A DNA stretch of 64,000 bases from contig JBFWPN010000001.1 in the NCBI GenBank assembly GCA_050249955.1, positions 806,001 through 870,000 of the forward strand, in the 5' to 3' direction. The notes below the pieces were generated by a model. The model saw only the letters and a list, made by a program, of their open reading frames with translations. It was not told where the DNA came from and searched no databases. The position numbers and the translations under genes were made by a program. The stretch is from CAVVIG01 sp050249955 (lineage in GTDB: Bacteria > Acidobacteriota > Vicinamibacteria > Vicinamibacterales > CAVVIG01). Below are positions 46,370 to 53,569 of this stretch, piece after piece. The stretch's first letter is position 1. The number at the start of each line of letters is the position of its first letter.

Positions 46370-49300
46370 ATGCGCATGCGCGTTTCCTCGCGCCGCACGT
46401 CGGCTCGAGGCCCGCTGGTCGCCCTCGTCCTGTCGCTGGTCGCCCTGACGCTGGCCGCCGCCCCGCCGGCGTCGGCCCAGACGCCGTTCGTGCCGTATTT
46501 CGGCAAGAACAACATTCACTACGACAACTTCGACTGGCACATCTACACGACCGACCACTTCGAGATCTACTACTACACGGAACTCGAAAAGCACCTGGAG
46601 CGGGTGGCCGGGTATGCGGAGGGCGCCTACCAGCAGGTCAGCTCGGACCTCAAGCACGACCTCTCCTTCAAGGTACCCCTGATCCTCTTCAAGACGCACA
46701 GCGAGTTCGAACAGCAGAACGTCATCCCGGGCGCCGCCCAGGAAGGCGTGGGCGCCTTCGCCGAGCCGTTCCGCGACCGCATGCTCCTGCCGATCGACGA
46801 CCCGCCAGACCGCCTGTACGGCCTCATCGCGCATGAACTGACGCACATCTTCGAGTTCGACATCATCCCGCAGGGCCTGATCCGCCGGAGCGTGCCGCTC
46901 TGGGTGAACGAGGGGCTTTCCGACTACGAGCGCGGCCAGTGGATGCCGCTCGACCTGATGATGATCCGCGACGCCGCCGTCGCCGACATCGTCCCGAAGA
47001 TGAGCGAGCTCCAGGGATACGGGAACAGCGGCAACCCCCGCCTGATCTACAACCTTGGCCACGCCGTCTTCGAGTTCATCGAGGCGCGCTGGGGCAAGGA
47101 AGGCATCCGGCAGTTCATGTTCGCACTCCGCAAGAGCGTGATCGGCGGCGGCGAGGACGCCTACGAAGAGGCGTTCAAGATGAAGCCCGACGAGTTCGAC
47201 CAGGCCTTCGAGCGCTACCTGAAGGAACGCTTCAAGCCGTTCCGCGACAAGGAACGCCCGGCCGACTACGGACGCGACATCGCCCCGAGCCCCGAGAAGA
47301 CCAAGTACGCGGCGGCGCTGTCCATTGCCCCCTCACCGTCGGGCGACCTGCTCGCCGTGCAGACGATCAACCGCAAGGACGGCGAGGCCGACATCGTGCT
47401 GGTGTCGTCGAAGGACGGGTCGATCGTCCGGAACCTCACGGAAGGTTTCGACAAGGACCTGGGCTTCACCAACCTCGTGATGCTCGGCGAGCGGTGGAAC
47501 ACGATGCCCTGGATGTCCTGGTCGCCGAAGGGCGACCGGCTCGCCTACCTGGTCCGCACCGAGAAGGAACGCTCGCTCATCATCCAGAACGTGCTGACCC
47601 GCAAGATCGAGGTCCGCATCCCGATGAAGACGGTGGACGAGCCCGAGTCCCCCAGCTTCTCGCCAGACGGGACGACGATGGCGGTGGCCGGCCTGCGCGA
47701 TGGCATCGGCGACATCTTCCTGGTGAACCTCCAGACACAGGAGGTGACCAACATCACCAATGACGACTTCTTCGACTTCGGGCCGGTGTACGCGCCAGAC
47801 GGCTCGTTCATCGTCTACAACGCGCGCGTGAGCGGCAACCAGAAGCTGTTCCGCATCGACCTCGACACGAAGAAGAAGACGCAGCTGACCTTCGGCACCA
47901 ACGACGAGACGGCCGCGCAGTTCTTCGACCAGGACACGCTGCTCTTCTCGTCCACCGCCATCAACCCGAACCAGCCGATCGACCCGGAGGTGGCGAGGAA
48001 CGCGAACATCTACAACGCGTGGACGCTGGACATGAAGACCGGCGAGCTGAAGCAGTACACCGATGCCCTGGGCGGCATCCTCTCTCCCGTGGTGATCAAC
48101 GACGGCACGCAGCAGAAGATCGGCTTCGTGAGCTATTACAAGGGCGAGTACGGCCTGCACACGCTCGAGCGCAAGGAACCGCTCAACGTGGCGTCCAGCT
48201 CGGACTTCGGGGCGCCGGGCCCCATCATCGACTTCCAGGCCCCGCTGCAGCACACACTCGTGCCCAGCAACCAGCGCCGGAAGAAGGCGTTCGAGAAGAT
48301 GTTCCTCGAGGGGCGCCCGCCGGTGAACGTCGGCGTCACGAACAACGGTGACGTGTTCGGCGGCACGCAAATCAGCTTCGGCGACGTGCTCGGCGACAAG
48401 CAGGTGAACGTCTTCGCCGCCTCCATCGCGCAGTACCGGAGCATGTCGGTCGGCTACGTGAACCTGGGGCGCCGGTTCCAGTACGCGCTGCAGGGCTACT
48501 CGCAGACGCAGTTCTTCTACGGGCAGTACTCGGGCCTCTTCTACGACCCGCGGATCGCCCCGTACGTCAGCCGCGACCTCGCACAGGCCACCCGCACGGT
48601 GCGCGGCGGCACGGCATTCGGGATCTACCCGCTCAACCGCTACAGCCGCGTCGAGTTCACCGGCGGGTTCATCAACCTCCGCGAGCAGTACAACGACCCG
48701 GCCCTCCAGTTCGAGGCGCAGCAGTACCAGCAGCAGCGCTTCGGGCAGCAGGTGTTCCGCAACGGCAACATGCTGCCGCTGAGCGTGGCGTTCATCCAGG
48801 AGACCACGGTCTTCCGCGAGTTCGGCCCGCTGGCCGGCAGCACCATGCGGATCGACTACGACTTCGCGCCGAAGATCGGGAGCACCCTGTCGCGCCAGAC
48901 GATCGACGCCGACGTGCGCTACTACCAGCGCCTGGCAACCACCGGCGTGCTCGCGCTCCGCTTCCGCGGGTTCAAGAGCACGGGCGCCTATCCGGACTTC
49001 CTGTATTTCGGCGGCAACTCCGAGATGCGGGGCTACAACTACCTGAGCTTCGTCGGCCAGAACTCGATGTACGCGAACGCCGAGCTCCGCTTCCCGATCA
49101 TCGAAGCGGCGCTCACCCCGATCGGCGTGATCGGCGGCATCCGCGGCGTGTTCTTTGCCAACATCGGCGGTGGCTGGTTCAACAGCCAGGACTACACGTT
49201 CATGACCAGCTCCACAGAGACGGTCACCCCGCTCATCCGCTACGACATCGACGCCATCGGCAACGCCACGCCGGTCTTCGGCGCACCGCGGAACATCAGC

Positions 49301-49498
49301 GGCTTCCGCCTCAAGGACGGCCGGGCCTCCTACGGGTTCGGCCTCGAGACCTTCGCGCTGGGGTTCCCGATTCACTTCGACTGGTCGTGGCGCACGCTGC
49401 TCAACAAGGACTGGGAGGATGCGACCTTCGCGCTCGAGGGCGGGAGTGCCGAGTTCCGCAAGCCTCGCTTCGCGATGTGGATCGGCTACGACTTCTAG
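46370..49498 (+). CDS. Metalloprotease - TolB-like propeller - Omp85 barrel fusion
   Basis: A 1042-residue outer-membrane protein with three modules. After a signal peptide (APPASAQ, about 1-36) comes a peptidase-MA-like gluzincin domain with HELTH (155-159) and the third ligand Glu181 in WVNEGLSDY. Then a PD40/TolB-like beta-propeller (about 300-610; SWSPKGDRLAYLV, SPSFSPDGTTMAVAG, VYAPDGSFIVYNARV). From about 655 an Omp85-type barrel follows with the lid motif GNSEMRGYNYLSF (near 884) and a terminal Phe (WIGYDF). No POTRA domain is visible. The barrel probably anchors the protease and propeller in the periplasm or exports them. Divergent from the ECF operon. Confidence 0.88.
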   Translation: MRMRVSSRRTSARGPLVALVLSLVALTLAAAPPASAQTPFVPYFGKNNIHYDNFDWHIYTTDHFEIYYYTELEKHLERVAGYAEGAYQQVSSDLKHDLSFKVPLILFKTHSEFEQQNVIPGAAQEGVGAFAEPFRDRMLLPIDDPPDRLYGLIAHELTHIFEFDIIPQGLIRRSVPLWVNEGLSDYERGQWMPLDLMMIRDAAVADIVPKMSELQGYGNSGNPRLIYNLGHAVFEFIEARWGKEGIRQFMFALRKSVIGGGEDAYEEAFKMKPDEFDQAFERYLKERFKPFRDKERPADYGRDIAPSPEKTKYAAALSIAPSPSGDLLAVQTINRKDGEADIVLVSSKDGSIVRNLTEGFDKDLGFTNLVMLGERWNTMPWMSWSPKGDRLAYLVRTEKERSLIIQNVLTRKIEVRIPMKTVDEPESPSFSPDGTTMAVAGLRDGIGDIFLVNLQTQEVTNITNDDFFDFGPVYAPDGSFIVYNARVSGNQKLFRIDLDTKKKTQLTFGTNDETAAQFFDQDTLLFSSTAINPNQPIDPEVARNANIYNAWTLDMKTGELKQYTDALGGILSPVVINDGTQQKIGFVSYYKGEYGLHTLERKEPLNVASSSDFGAPGPIIDFQAPLQHTLVPSNQRRKKAFEKMFLEGRPPVNVGVTNNGDVFGGTQISFGDVLGDKQVNVFAASIAQYRSMSVGYVNLGRRFQYALQGYSQTQFFYGQYSGLFYDPRIAPYVSRDLAQATRTVRGGTAFGIYPLNRYSRVEFTGGFINLREQYNDPALQFEAQQYQQQRFGQQVFRNGNMLPLSVAFIQETTVFREFGPLAGSTMRIDYDFAPKIGSTLSRQTIDADVRYYQRLATTGVLALRFRGFKSTGAYPDFLYFGGNSEMRGYNYLSFVGQNSMYANAELRFPIIEAALTPIGVIGGIRGVFFANIGGGWFNSQDYTFMTSSTETVTPLIRYDIDAIGNATPVFGAPRNISGFRLKDGRASYGFGLETFALGFPIHFDWSWRTLLNKDWEDATFALEGGSAEFRKPRFAMWIGYDF

Positions 49499-49539
49499 CC
49501 GCTGAACGGAACGCCGCCTGGGCGGTCGGCCGGACACAG

Positions 49540-49576
49540 CAAGGGCCTGGCGGGGACACCTGCCAGGCCCTTGTCG
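49540..49576. terminator. Bidirectional rho-independent terminator
   Basis: A perfect 12-bp stem (caagggcctggc, 49540-49551, with gccaggcccttg, 49562-49573) and a 10-nt loop, followed by a short T-rich run. It lies between the convergent protease-barrel and TIGR00300 genes and can serve both. Confidence 0.85.
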
Positions 49577-49599
49577 TTTCGTGCCATGCGCGTCGCGCC

Positions 49600-50823
49600 T
49601 CAGCCCTTGAGCTTCTGCGCGAGCCTGTGCAGGAAGAGGCCGACGTCGGTGACGATGCCGATGGTCTGGGAGGAGCCGCGGTCGGCCAGCTTGGTGACGA
49701 CGGCAGGGTTGATGTCGACACAGACCATGCGAACCCATGACGGCAGCATGTTGCCGACGCCGATGCCGTGGAGCATGGTCGACAGGGCCAGGACGAGGCG
49801 CACGTTCTCGAGCGCCGCCGTGTACTGATCCTGTGCCACGCGGAGATCCATGATCGTGTCGGGCAGCGGCCCGTCGTCGCGGATGCTGCCGGCGAGCACG
49901 TACTGCACGTCGTGCCGGATGACCTCGTACATCACCCCGGACGTGAGCACGCCCTGCTCCACCGCGGGCTTGAGCCCGCCCGCGCGCGCGATGGTGTTGA
50001 TGGCGCGCATGTGGTGCCGGTGGCCGCCCTCGATCGCCTTGCCGGTGTTCAGGTCGACGCCGAGCGACGTGCCGAAGAGCGCCTGCTCGACGTCGTGGAC
50101 GGCCAGGGCGTTGCCTGCGAGCAGCACGTCGACGTAGCCCGCCTTGATCAGGTCCTGGAAGTAGGCCCCGCCGCCGGTGTGGACCACGACCGGCCCGGCG
50201 ACGACGGCAATGCGCCCGCCGGCGGCCTTGATCTCCTGCATCATCGCGGCGATGCGGGCGACGCCCACCTCGACCCGCCGCTCCGAGGAGATCTCGTTGG
50301 TCATGAACGCGAACCCGTGACGGTCGCGCTCCTGGAACTCCGGATTCACGCGGATGCCGTTCACGCCGCAGACGACCCGGTCGCCCCTGCGCACGTCGCG
50401 GAGCTTCCGGCAGGTGGCCGCCTCCCCCTCGATGACCACCACCGCGTCCATCCGCTGCTTCTGCACCTCGGTCCACTGCCCCGCGATGCGCACGAACGTC
50501 TTGTGGTTCGTCGTCGAGTAGAAGTCGTCGGCCACGCACCCGTCGCGATCGGCCACGCGCGTGAGGGCGTCCTGGTCGTCGGCCAGGCGGCAGCCGAGTG
50601 CCACCAGTTCCTCGAGGACGTCCTCGAGCCCGCTCTCGGTGTCGGCCGAAATCCGCATCGCGATCGAGGAGGGCTCGTCGTTCCGGCGGCCGATGTCGAA
50701 CTTCAACACGTCGAACGACGCGTTGTGCTTGACGACCGTGTCGAACACGACGTTGAGGATCTGCGAGTCGATGAGGTGGCCCTCGGCCTGGACCACCTCG
50801 CTGAAGGCGTTCGGCTTCTTCAT
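49600..50823 (-). CDS. TIGR00300/LOR-SDH family protein, putative ornithine cyclodeaminase
   Basis: A 407-residue protein of the TIGR00300 family. The N-terminal LOR/SDH-like domain starts FSEVVQAEGHLIDSQILNVVFD and includes RISADTESGLEDVLEELVALG. A Rossmann-like C-terminal half has VVAGPVVVHTGGGAYFQDLI, LLAGNALAVHDVEQALFGTSLG and the VCVDINPAVVTKLADRG end. Archaeal and cyanobacterial (AgrE/ArgZ C-terminal) members act as ornithine cyclodeaminases, making proline from ornithine; that activity is inferred here. It follows hom with a 1-bp gap, so the two are one transcript. Confidence 0.85.
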   Translation of the reverse strand: MKKPNAFSEVVQAEGHLIDSQILNVVFDTVVKHNASFDVLKFDIGRRNDEPSSIAMRISADTESGLEDVLEELVALGCRLADDQDALTRVADRDGCVADDFYSTTNHKTFVRIAGQWTEVQKQRMDAVVVIEGEAATCRKLRDVRRGDRVVCGVNGIRVNPEFQERDRHGFAFMTNEISSERRVEVGVARIAAMMQEIKAAGGRIAVVAGPVVVHTGGGAYFQDLIKAGYVDVLLAGNALAVHDVEQALFGTSLGVDLNTGKAIEGGHRHHMRAINTIARAGGLKPAVEQGVLTSGVMYEVIRHDVQYVLAGSIRDDGPLPDTIMDLRVAQDQYTAALENVRLVLALSTMLHGIGVGNMLPSWVRMVCVDINPAVVTKLADRGSSQTIGIVTDVGLFLHRLAQKLKG

Positions 50824-50824
50824 C

Positions 50825-52096
50825 TCAGGCGAAGATGGGCAGCGCGAGCGGCGGCACCACGTGGTAGTCGCTCTTGGCGACCTCGGCGAGGGCGCGGTCG
50901 AGCACCGATTCGGGGCACTCCTCGAGAGTGGTCACGAAGGGCAGGCGGTCGCGCCGGAACTTCGGGAGCTGGAGCACACCCTCGATGTTGATGCCGTACT
51001 TGGCGTAGGCATTCGTGATGGACGCCAGGATGCCGGGCTTGTCGTTCACCGTGAAGCGCACGTAGTGCGGCGCCACGAAGTCGCCCTTGACGCGGTGATA
51101 GACCGTCGGTTCGGCCTGCGCGGGCGGCAACGACCCGTGACCGGCGACGGAGAGCACGTCGGACACCACGGCGACGGCCGTGGGTGATCCGCCGGCGCCG
51201 GAGCCGAGGAACGAGGTCTCGCCGCCGAAGATGCCGCGGACCGTCACGATGTTCTGGCTGCCCTCGATGCGGCCGTAGCTGGAGGTGAGCGGCACCAGTG
51301 CCGGGCGGACGGCGGCGAACACCTCGCCGTTGTCCTCGGCCGACGCACGGGCGATCTGGCGGATGGTACAGCCGAGTTCCTTGGCGTACATGAAGTCCAC
51401 CGCCTCGATCGGCCGGATGCTGCGGGTGGCGATGTCGCTGACGCGCACGGGCCGGCGCAGGCCGACGGCGGCAATGATGGCGAGCTTGGCGGCGGCGTCA
51501 GCGCCGTCGAGGTCCTCGCTGGGATCGGCCTCGGCATAGCCGAGCTTCTGTGCATCGGCGAGGACGTCGGCGAAGGAGATCGCCTCGTTCTGCATCCGGC
51601 TCAGGATGTAGGCACAGGTGCCGTTCAGGATCCCGCGCACCTCGACGAGGCGGTCGCCCGCCAGGCCTTCCTGAAGCGCACGCAGCACCGGGATGCCGCC
51701 GGCCACCGATGCCTCGAACCGGACCTCCAGCCCCTTGGCGCGGGCGAGGTCGAGCAGTTCGGCTCCGTGGTGGGCCATGAGCTGCTTGTTGGCGGTCACG
51801 ACCGACTTGCCGCTCTGGAGGGCCCCCTTGACCCAGTCGTACGCCGGCCGGATGCCGCCGACCACCTCGATGACAATCGAGGCGTCCGAGGCAAGGATGT
51901 CGTCCGCCGAGTCGGTCCAGATGACCGAGGACGGGACCCAATCGACTTTCTTCCTCGTGATGTCGCGGTTGAAGATGTGGGTCAGCTGCACCTGCGGCAC
52001 CTCGCCGCTGCAGAGGATGCGGGCCACGGACTGGCCCACGGTGCCGAATCCCATCAGCGCCACGCGCGCAGGCGTACCGTTCGACTTCGACGTCAC
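50825..52096 (-). CDS. hom: Homoserine dehydrogenase
   Basis: A 423-residue enzyme reducing aspartate semialdehyde to homoserine, the branch point to threonine, isoleucine and methionine. It has the NAD(P)-binding GFGTVGQSVARIL (16-28), the catalytic region with VTANKQLMAHHG and GILNGTCAYILSRM, and DLDGADAAAKLAI. A C-terminal ACT domain (VRFTVNDKPGILASITNAYAKYGINIEGV) indicates allosteric control by an amino acid. The start is GTG with GGAG 9 nt upstream. Transcripts may come through the leucine-rich attenuator at 52356-52571. Confidence 0.95.
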   Translation of the reverse strand: MTSKSNGTPARVALMGFGTVGQSVARILCSGEVPQVQLTHIFNRDITRKKVDWVPSSVIWTDSADDILASDASIVIEVVGGIRPAYDWVKGALQSGKSVVTANKQLMAHHGAELLDLARAKGLEVRFEASVAGGIPVLRALQEGLAGDRLVEVRGILNGTCAYILSRMQNEAISFADVLADAQKLGYAEADPSEDLDGADAAAKLAIIAAVGLRRPVRVSDIATRSIRPIEAVDFMYAKELGCTIRQIARASAEDNGEVFAAVRPALVPLTSSYGRIEGSQNIVTVRGIFGGETSFLGSGAGGSPTAVAVVSDVLSVAGHGSLPPAQAEPTVYHRVKGDFVAPHYVRFTVNDKPGILASITNAYAKYGINIEGVLQLPKFRRDRLPFVTTLEECPESVLDRALAEVAKSDYHVVPPLALPIFA

Positions 52097-52111
52097 AGTG
52101 AAGACTCCGTC

Positions 52112-52145
52112 TCAGAAATTCAGATCGCAGATCGCAGATTGCCCG
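52112..52145. repeat. Heptad-type tandem repeat (cagatcg x3)
   Basis: cagatcg, cagatcg, cagattg follow each other at 52121, 52128 and 52135, a clean 7-bp period. Located between the small acidic ORF and hom. Confidence 0.75.
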
Positions 52146-52181
52146 TTGCGCAAGGTGCGAGCGTCCCAGAGCGTACCACGC

Positions 52182-52331
52182 CTAGACGCCGTAGCCGTAT
52201 CCCGCCTCGTCGGGGACGCGCTCCTCGGCTTCGGGGGTCATCTGGCGAGTGTCGGCCTGCTCGTCGCAGTCGCCCACCGACTCGGGATGGCGGGCGCTCT
52301 CGTCGGGACTGGTGGTCATGTGCGTATTCAT
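52182..52331 (-). CDS. Small acidic protein downstream of the attenuator
   Basis: A 49-residue, strongly acidic peptide (MNTHMTTSPDESARHPESVG ... PEAEERVPDEAGYGYGV). No family is recognised. The Shine-Dalgarno sequence AGAGGACACC directly before the ATG is among the better ones in the window, and the gene starts 25 bp after the terminator T-run. Thus it is the first gene read when the attenuator is open. hom follows 85 bp further on. It could be a regulatory peptide or a remnant of a longer gene. Confidence 0.55.
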   Translation of the reverse strand: MNTHMTTSPDESARHPESVGDCDEQADTRQMTPEAEERVPDEAGYGYGV

Positions 52332-52355
52332 GGTGTCCTCTGCCTGGTTGTCGAA

Positions 52356-52395
52356 CAAAACAAAAAGGGCCATCGCCCGCCTGGGTGATGGCCCT
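52356..52395 (-). terminator. Attenuator terminator after the Leu-rich leader
   Basis: On the minus strand: stem AGGGCCATC / GATGGCCCT (52395-52387 and 52374-52366) with an inner CCC/GGG extension, followed by TTTTTGTTTTG. The 5' arm overlaps CATCACCC (52390-52383), which can instead pair perfectly with GGGTGATG (52433-52426) spanning the leader stop codon. The two structures exclude each other, as in amino-acid biosynthesis attenuators. Confidence 0.8.
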
Positions 52396-52427
52396 CTGGA
52401 ATCGCTTCGCTTGCGCTTCTGGTTACA

Positions 52428-52571
52428 TCACCCGGTGCACTGGATCCTGAGCGGCAGCAGCAGGCTGCCGATGCTAAGGAGCAGGAGGGTGGTCGGACGC
52501 GGCGCAGACGTCGCGTGTGCCCGGCGGCTGGCCAGGGTGAACGACGCTGACATGTGTGCTGCGCTGCGCAT
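52428..52571 (-). CDS. Leucine-rich leader peptide of an attenuator
   Basis: A 47-codon ORF ending ...RPTTLLLLSIGSLLLPLRI plus four residues. Eight of fifteen codons from 29 to 43 are Leu, with two Ile. AAGG lies 9 nt before the ATG at 52571. Its stop codon sits inside the antiterminator arm, so a ribosome finishing translation would free the terminator, while one stalled at scarce Leu codons would not. This is the layout of leu/ilv leader peptides. The downstream genes are a small acidic ORF and hom rather than leu/ilv genes. Confidence 0.7.
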   Translation of the reverse strand: MRSAAHMSASFTLASRRAHATSAPRPTTLLLLSIGSLLLPLRIQCTG

Positions 52572-52584
52572 GAGACTGCCCTTA

Positions 52585-52613
52585 CAACACCATATCGGCG
52601 GGTGGGAAGTCAA
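52585..52613 (-). promoter_or_regulatory. Candidate promoter of the attenuator transcript
   Basis: Minus strand TTGACT (52613-52608) with TATGGT (52594-52589) at a short 13-bp spacing, or TGTTGT (52589-52584) at 18 bp. Either would start the transcript 15-30 nt before the leader-peptide ATG. Confidence 0.35.
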
Positions 52614-52620
52614 CCAACAC

Positions 52621-52660
52621 CGTTCCGGAATCCGGAAGTCAGAAGTCAGCGCTCGGAACG
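52621..52660. repeat. Heptad-type repeat within a hairpin
   Basis: Arms cgttccg (52621-52627) and cggaacg (52654-52660) enclose two gaagtca heptads. Upstream of the attenuator promoter. Confidence 0.65.
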
Positions 52661-52732
52661 ATGGGGTGGCGGTGCGGCGGGTGCGATACTGGTCATCACC
52701 TCCGGCTGACACGCTGGCCGGCCTTCTTCCAC

Positions 52733-52766
52733 ACTCTGATTTCTGACTTCTGAATTCCCGGTTCTC
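52733..52766. repeat. Heptad-type tandem repeat (tctgatt/tctgact/tctgaat)
   Basis: Three TCTGAnn heptads at 52735, 52742 and 52749, perfectly 7 bp apart, ending just before the truA start. The 440-bp gap 52332-52771 holds only the attenuator, this element and the one at 52621. Confidence 0.75.
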
Positions 52767-52771
52767 GCCCG

Positions 52772-53563
52772 ATGCCAAGGTTCAAGCTCACCATCGAGTA
52801 CGCGGGAACGCGCTATTCGGGCTGGCAGATCCAGCAGAACGCCAGGACCGTCCAGGGCGAGATCGACCAGGCGGTCCGCACCGTCACCGGACGACGGGAC
52901 TTCGAACTGTACGGGTCCGGTCGGACCGATGCGGGGGTCCACGCGCTCGCGCAGGTGGCGCACCTGGACGTGGCGACCAGGCTGCCGGCCGACCTGCTGG
53001 TCCGGAAGCTGAACGACGAACTGCCGGCCGACATCAACATCCTCGGTGCGCGGGTGGTGCCGCACCGGTTCCACGCGCGGCACGACGCCGTGGCTCGCCG
53101 GTACCTGTACCAGATCGCCCTGCGGCGGACGGCGTTCGCCAAGCCCTACGTGTGGTGGGTGAAGGAGGGGCTGCAGGTCGCCCGGATGCAGGAAGCCGCA
53201 GCCGCGTTCATCGGGATGCACGACTTCGCCGCCTTCGCCGTGGCCGATCGCGTGGACGAGGAGGCCTCCACGCGCGTGCTGCTGGAACGGCTCGACCTGC
53301 GGGCGGAGGGCGCGCTCCTGCTCGTCGGCGTCGAGGGGTCGCACTTCCTGTGGCGCATGGTCAGGCGTCTGGTCGGCGTGCTGGTGGCGGTCGGACGTGG
53401 CGACCTGGCCGGGAGCGACGCGGCGCGGCTGCTCGACGGCCGCTCGGACCTGCCGGCGAAACTCACCGCGCCGGCCTCGGGCCTGTTCCTCGAGCGGGTG
53501 TTCTACAAGGGGGACGCTCGCGATACGCCGATCCGTCCGGCCACACCGTTCGGGGGCAGCTAG
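52772..53563 (+). CDS. truA: tRNA pseudouridine(38-40) synthase TruA
   Basis: A 263-residue TruA, which isomerises U38-U40 in the anticodon stem of tRNAs. It has the opening KLTIEYAGTRYSGWQIQ, the catalytic Asp53 in GSGRTDAGVHALAQVAH, RRYLYQI, and the C-terminal FLWRMVRRLVGVLVAVGRG. The length is normal. No Shine-Dalgarno sequence is seen; the start is immediately after a heptad repeat. It converges with the DUF3810 gene at a 6-bp gap. Confidence 0.96.
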   Translation: MPRFKLTIEYAGTRYSGWQIQQNARTVQGEIDQAVRTVTGRRDFELYGSGRTDAGVHALAQVAHLDVATRLPADLLVRKLNDELPADINILGARVVPHRFHARHDAVARRYLYQIALRRTAFAKPYVWWVKEGLQVARMQEAAAAFIGMHDFAAFAVADRVDEEASTRVLLERLDLRAEGALLLVGVEGSHFLWRMVRRLVGVLVAVGRGDLAGSDAARLLDGRSDLPAKLTAPASGLFLERVFYKGDARDTPIRPATPFGGS

Positions 53564-53569
53564 CTCACG

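Noticed and set aside
47333..50539. 1068-codon minus frame spanning the protease-barrel gene and part of the TIGR00300 gene
   Set aside because: It crosses a strong bidirectional terminator at 49540-49576 and two well-supported genes; composition is that of a shadow frame.
52112..52145. Possible CRISPR-like array (regularly spaced repeats)
   Set aside because: Units are contiguous 7-mers with no spacers and no cas genes; classed as heptad repeats.
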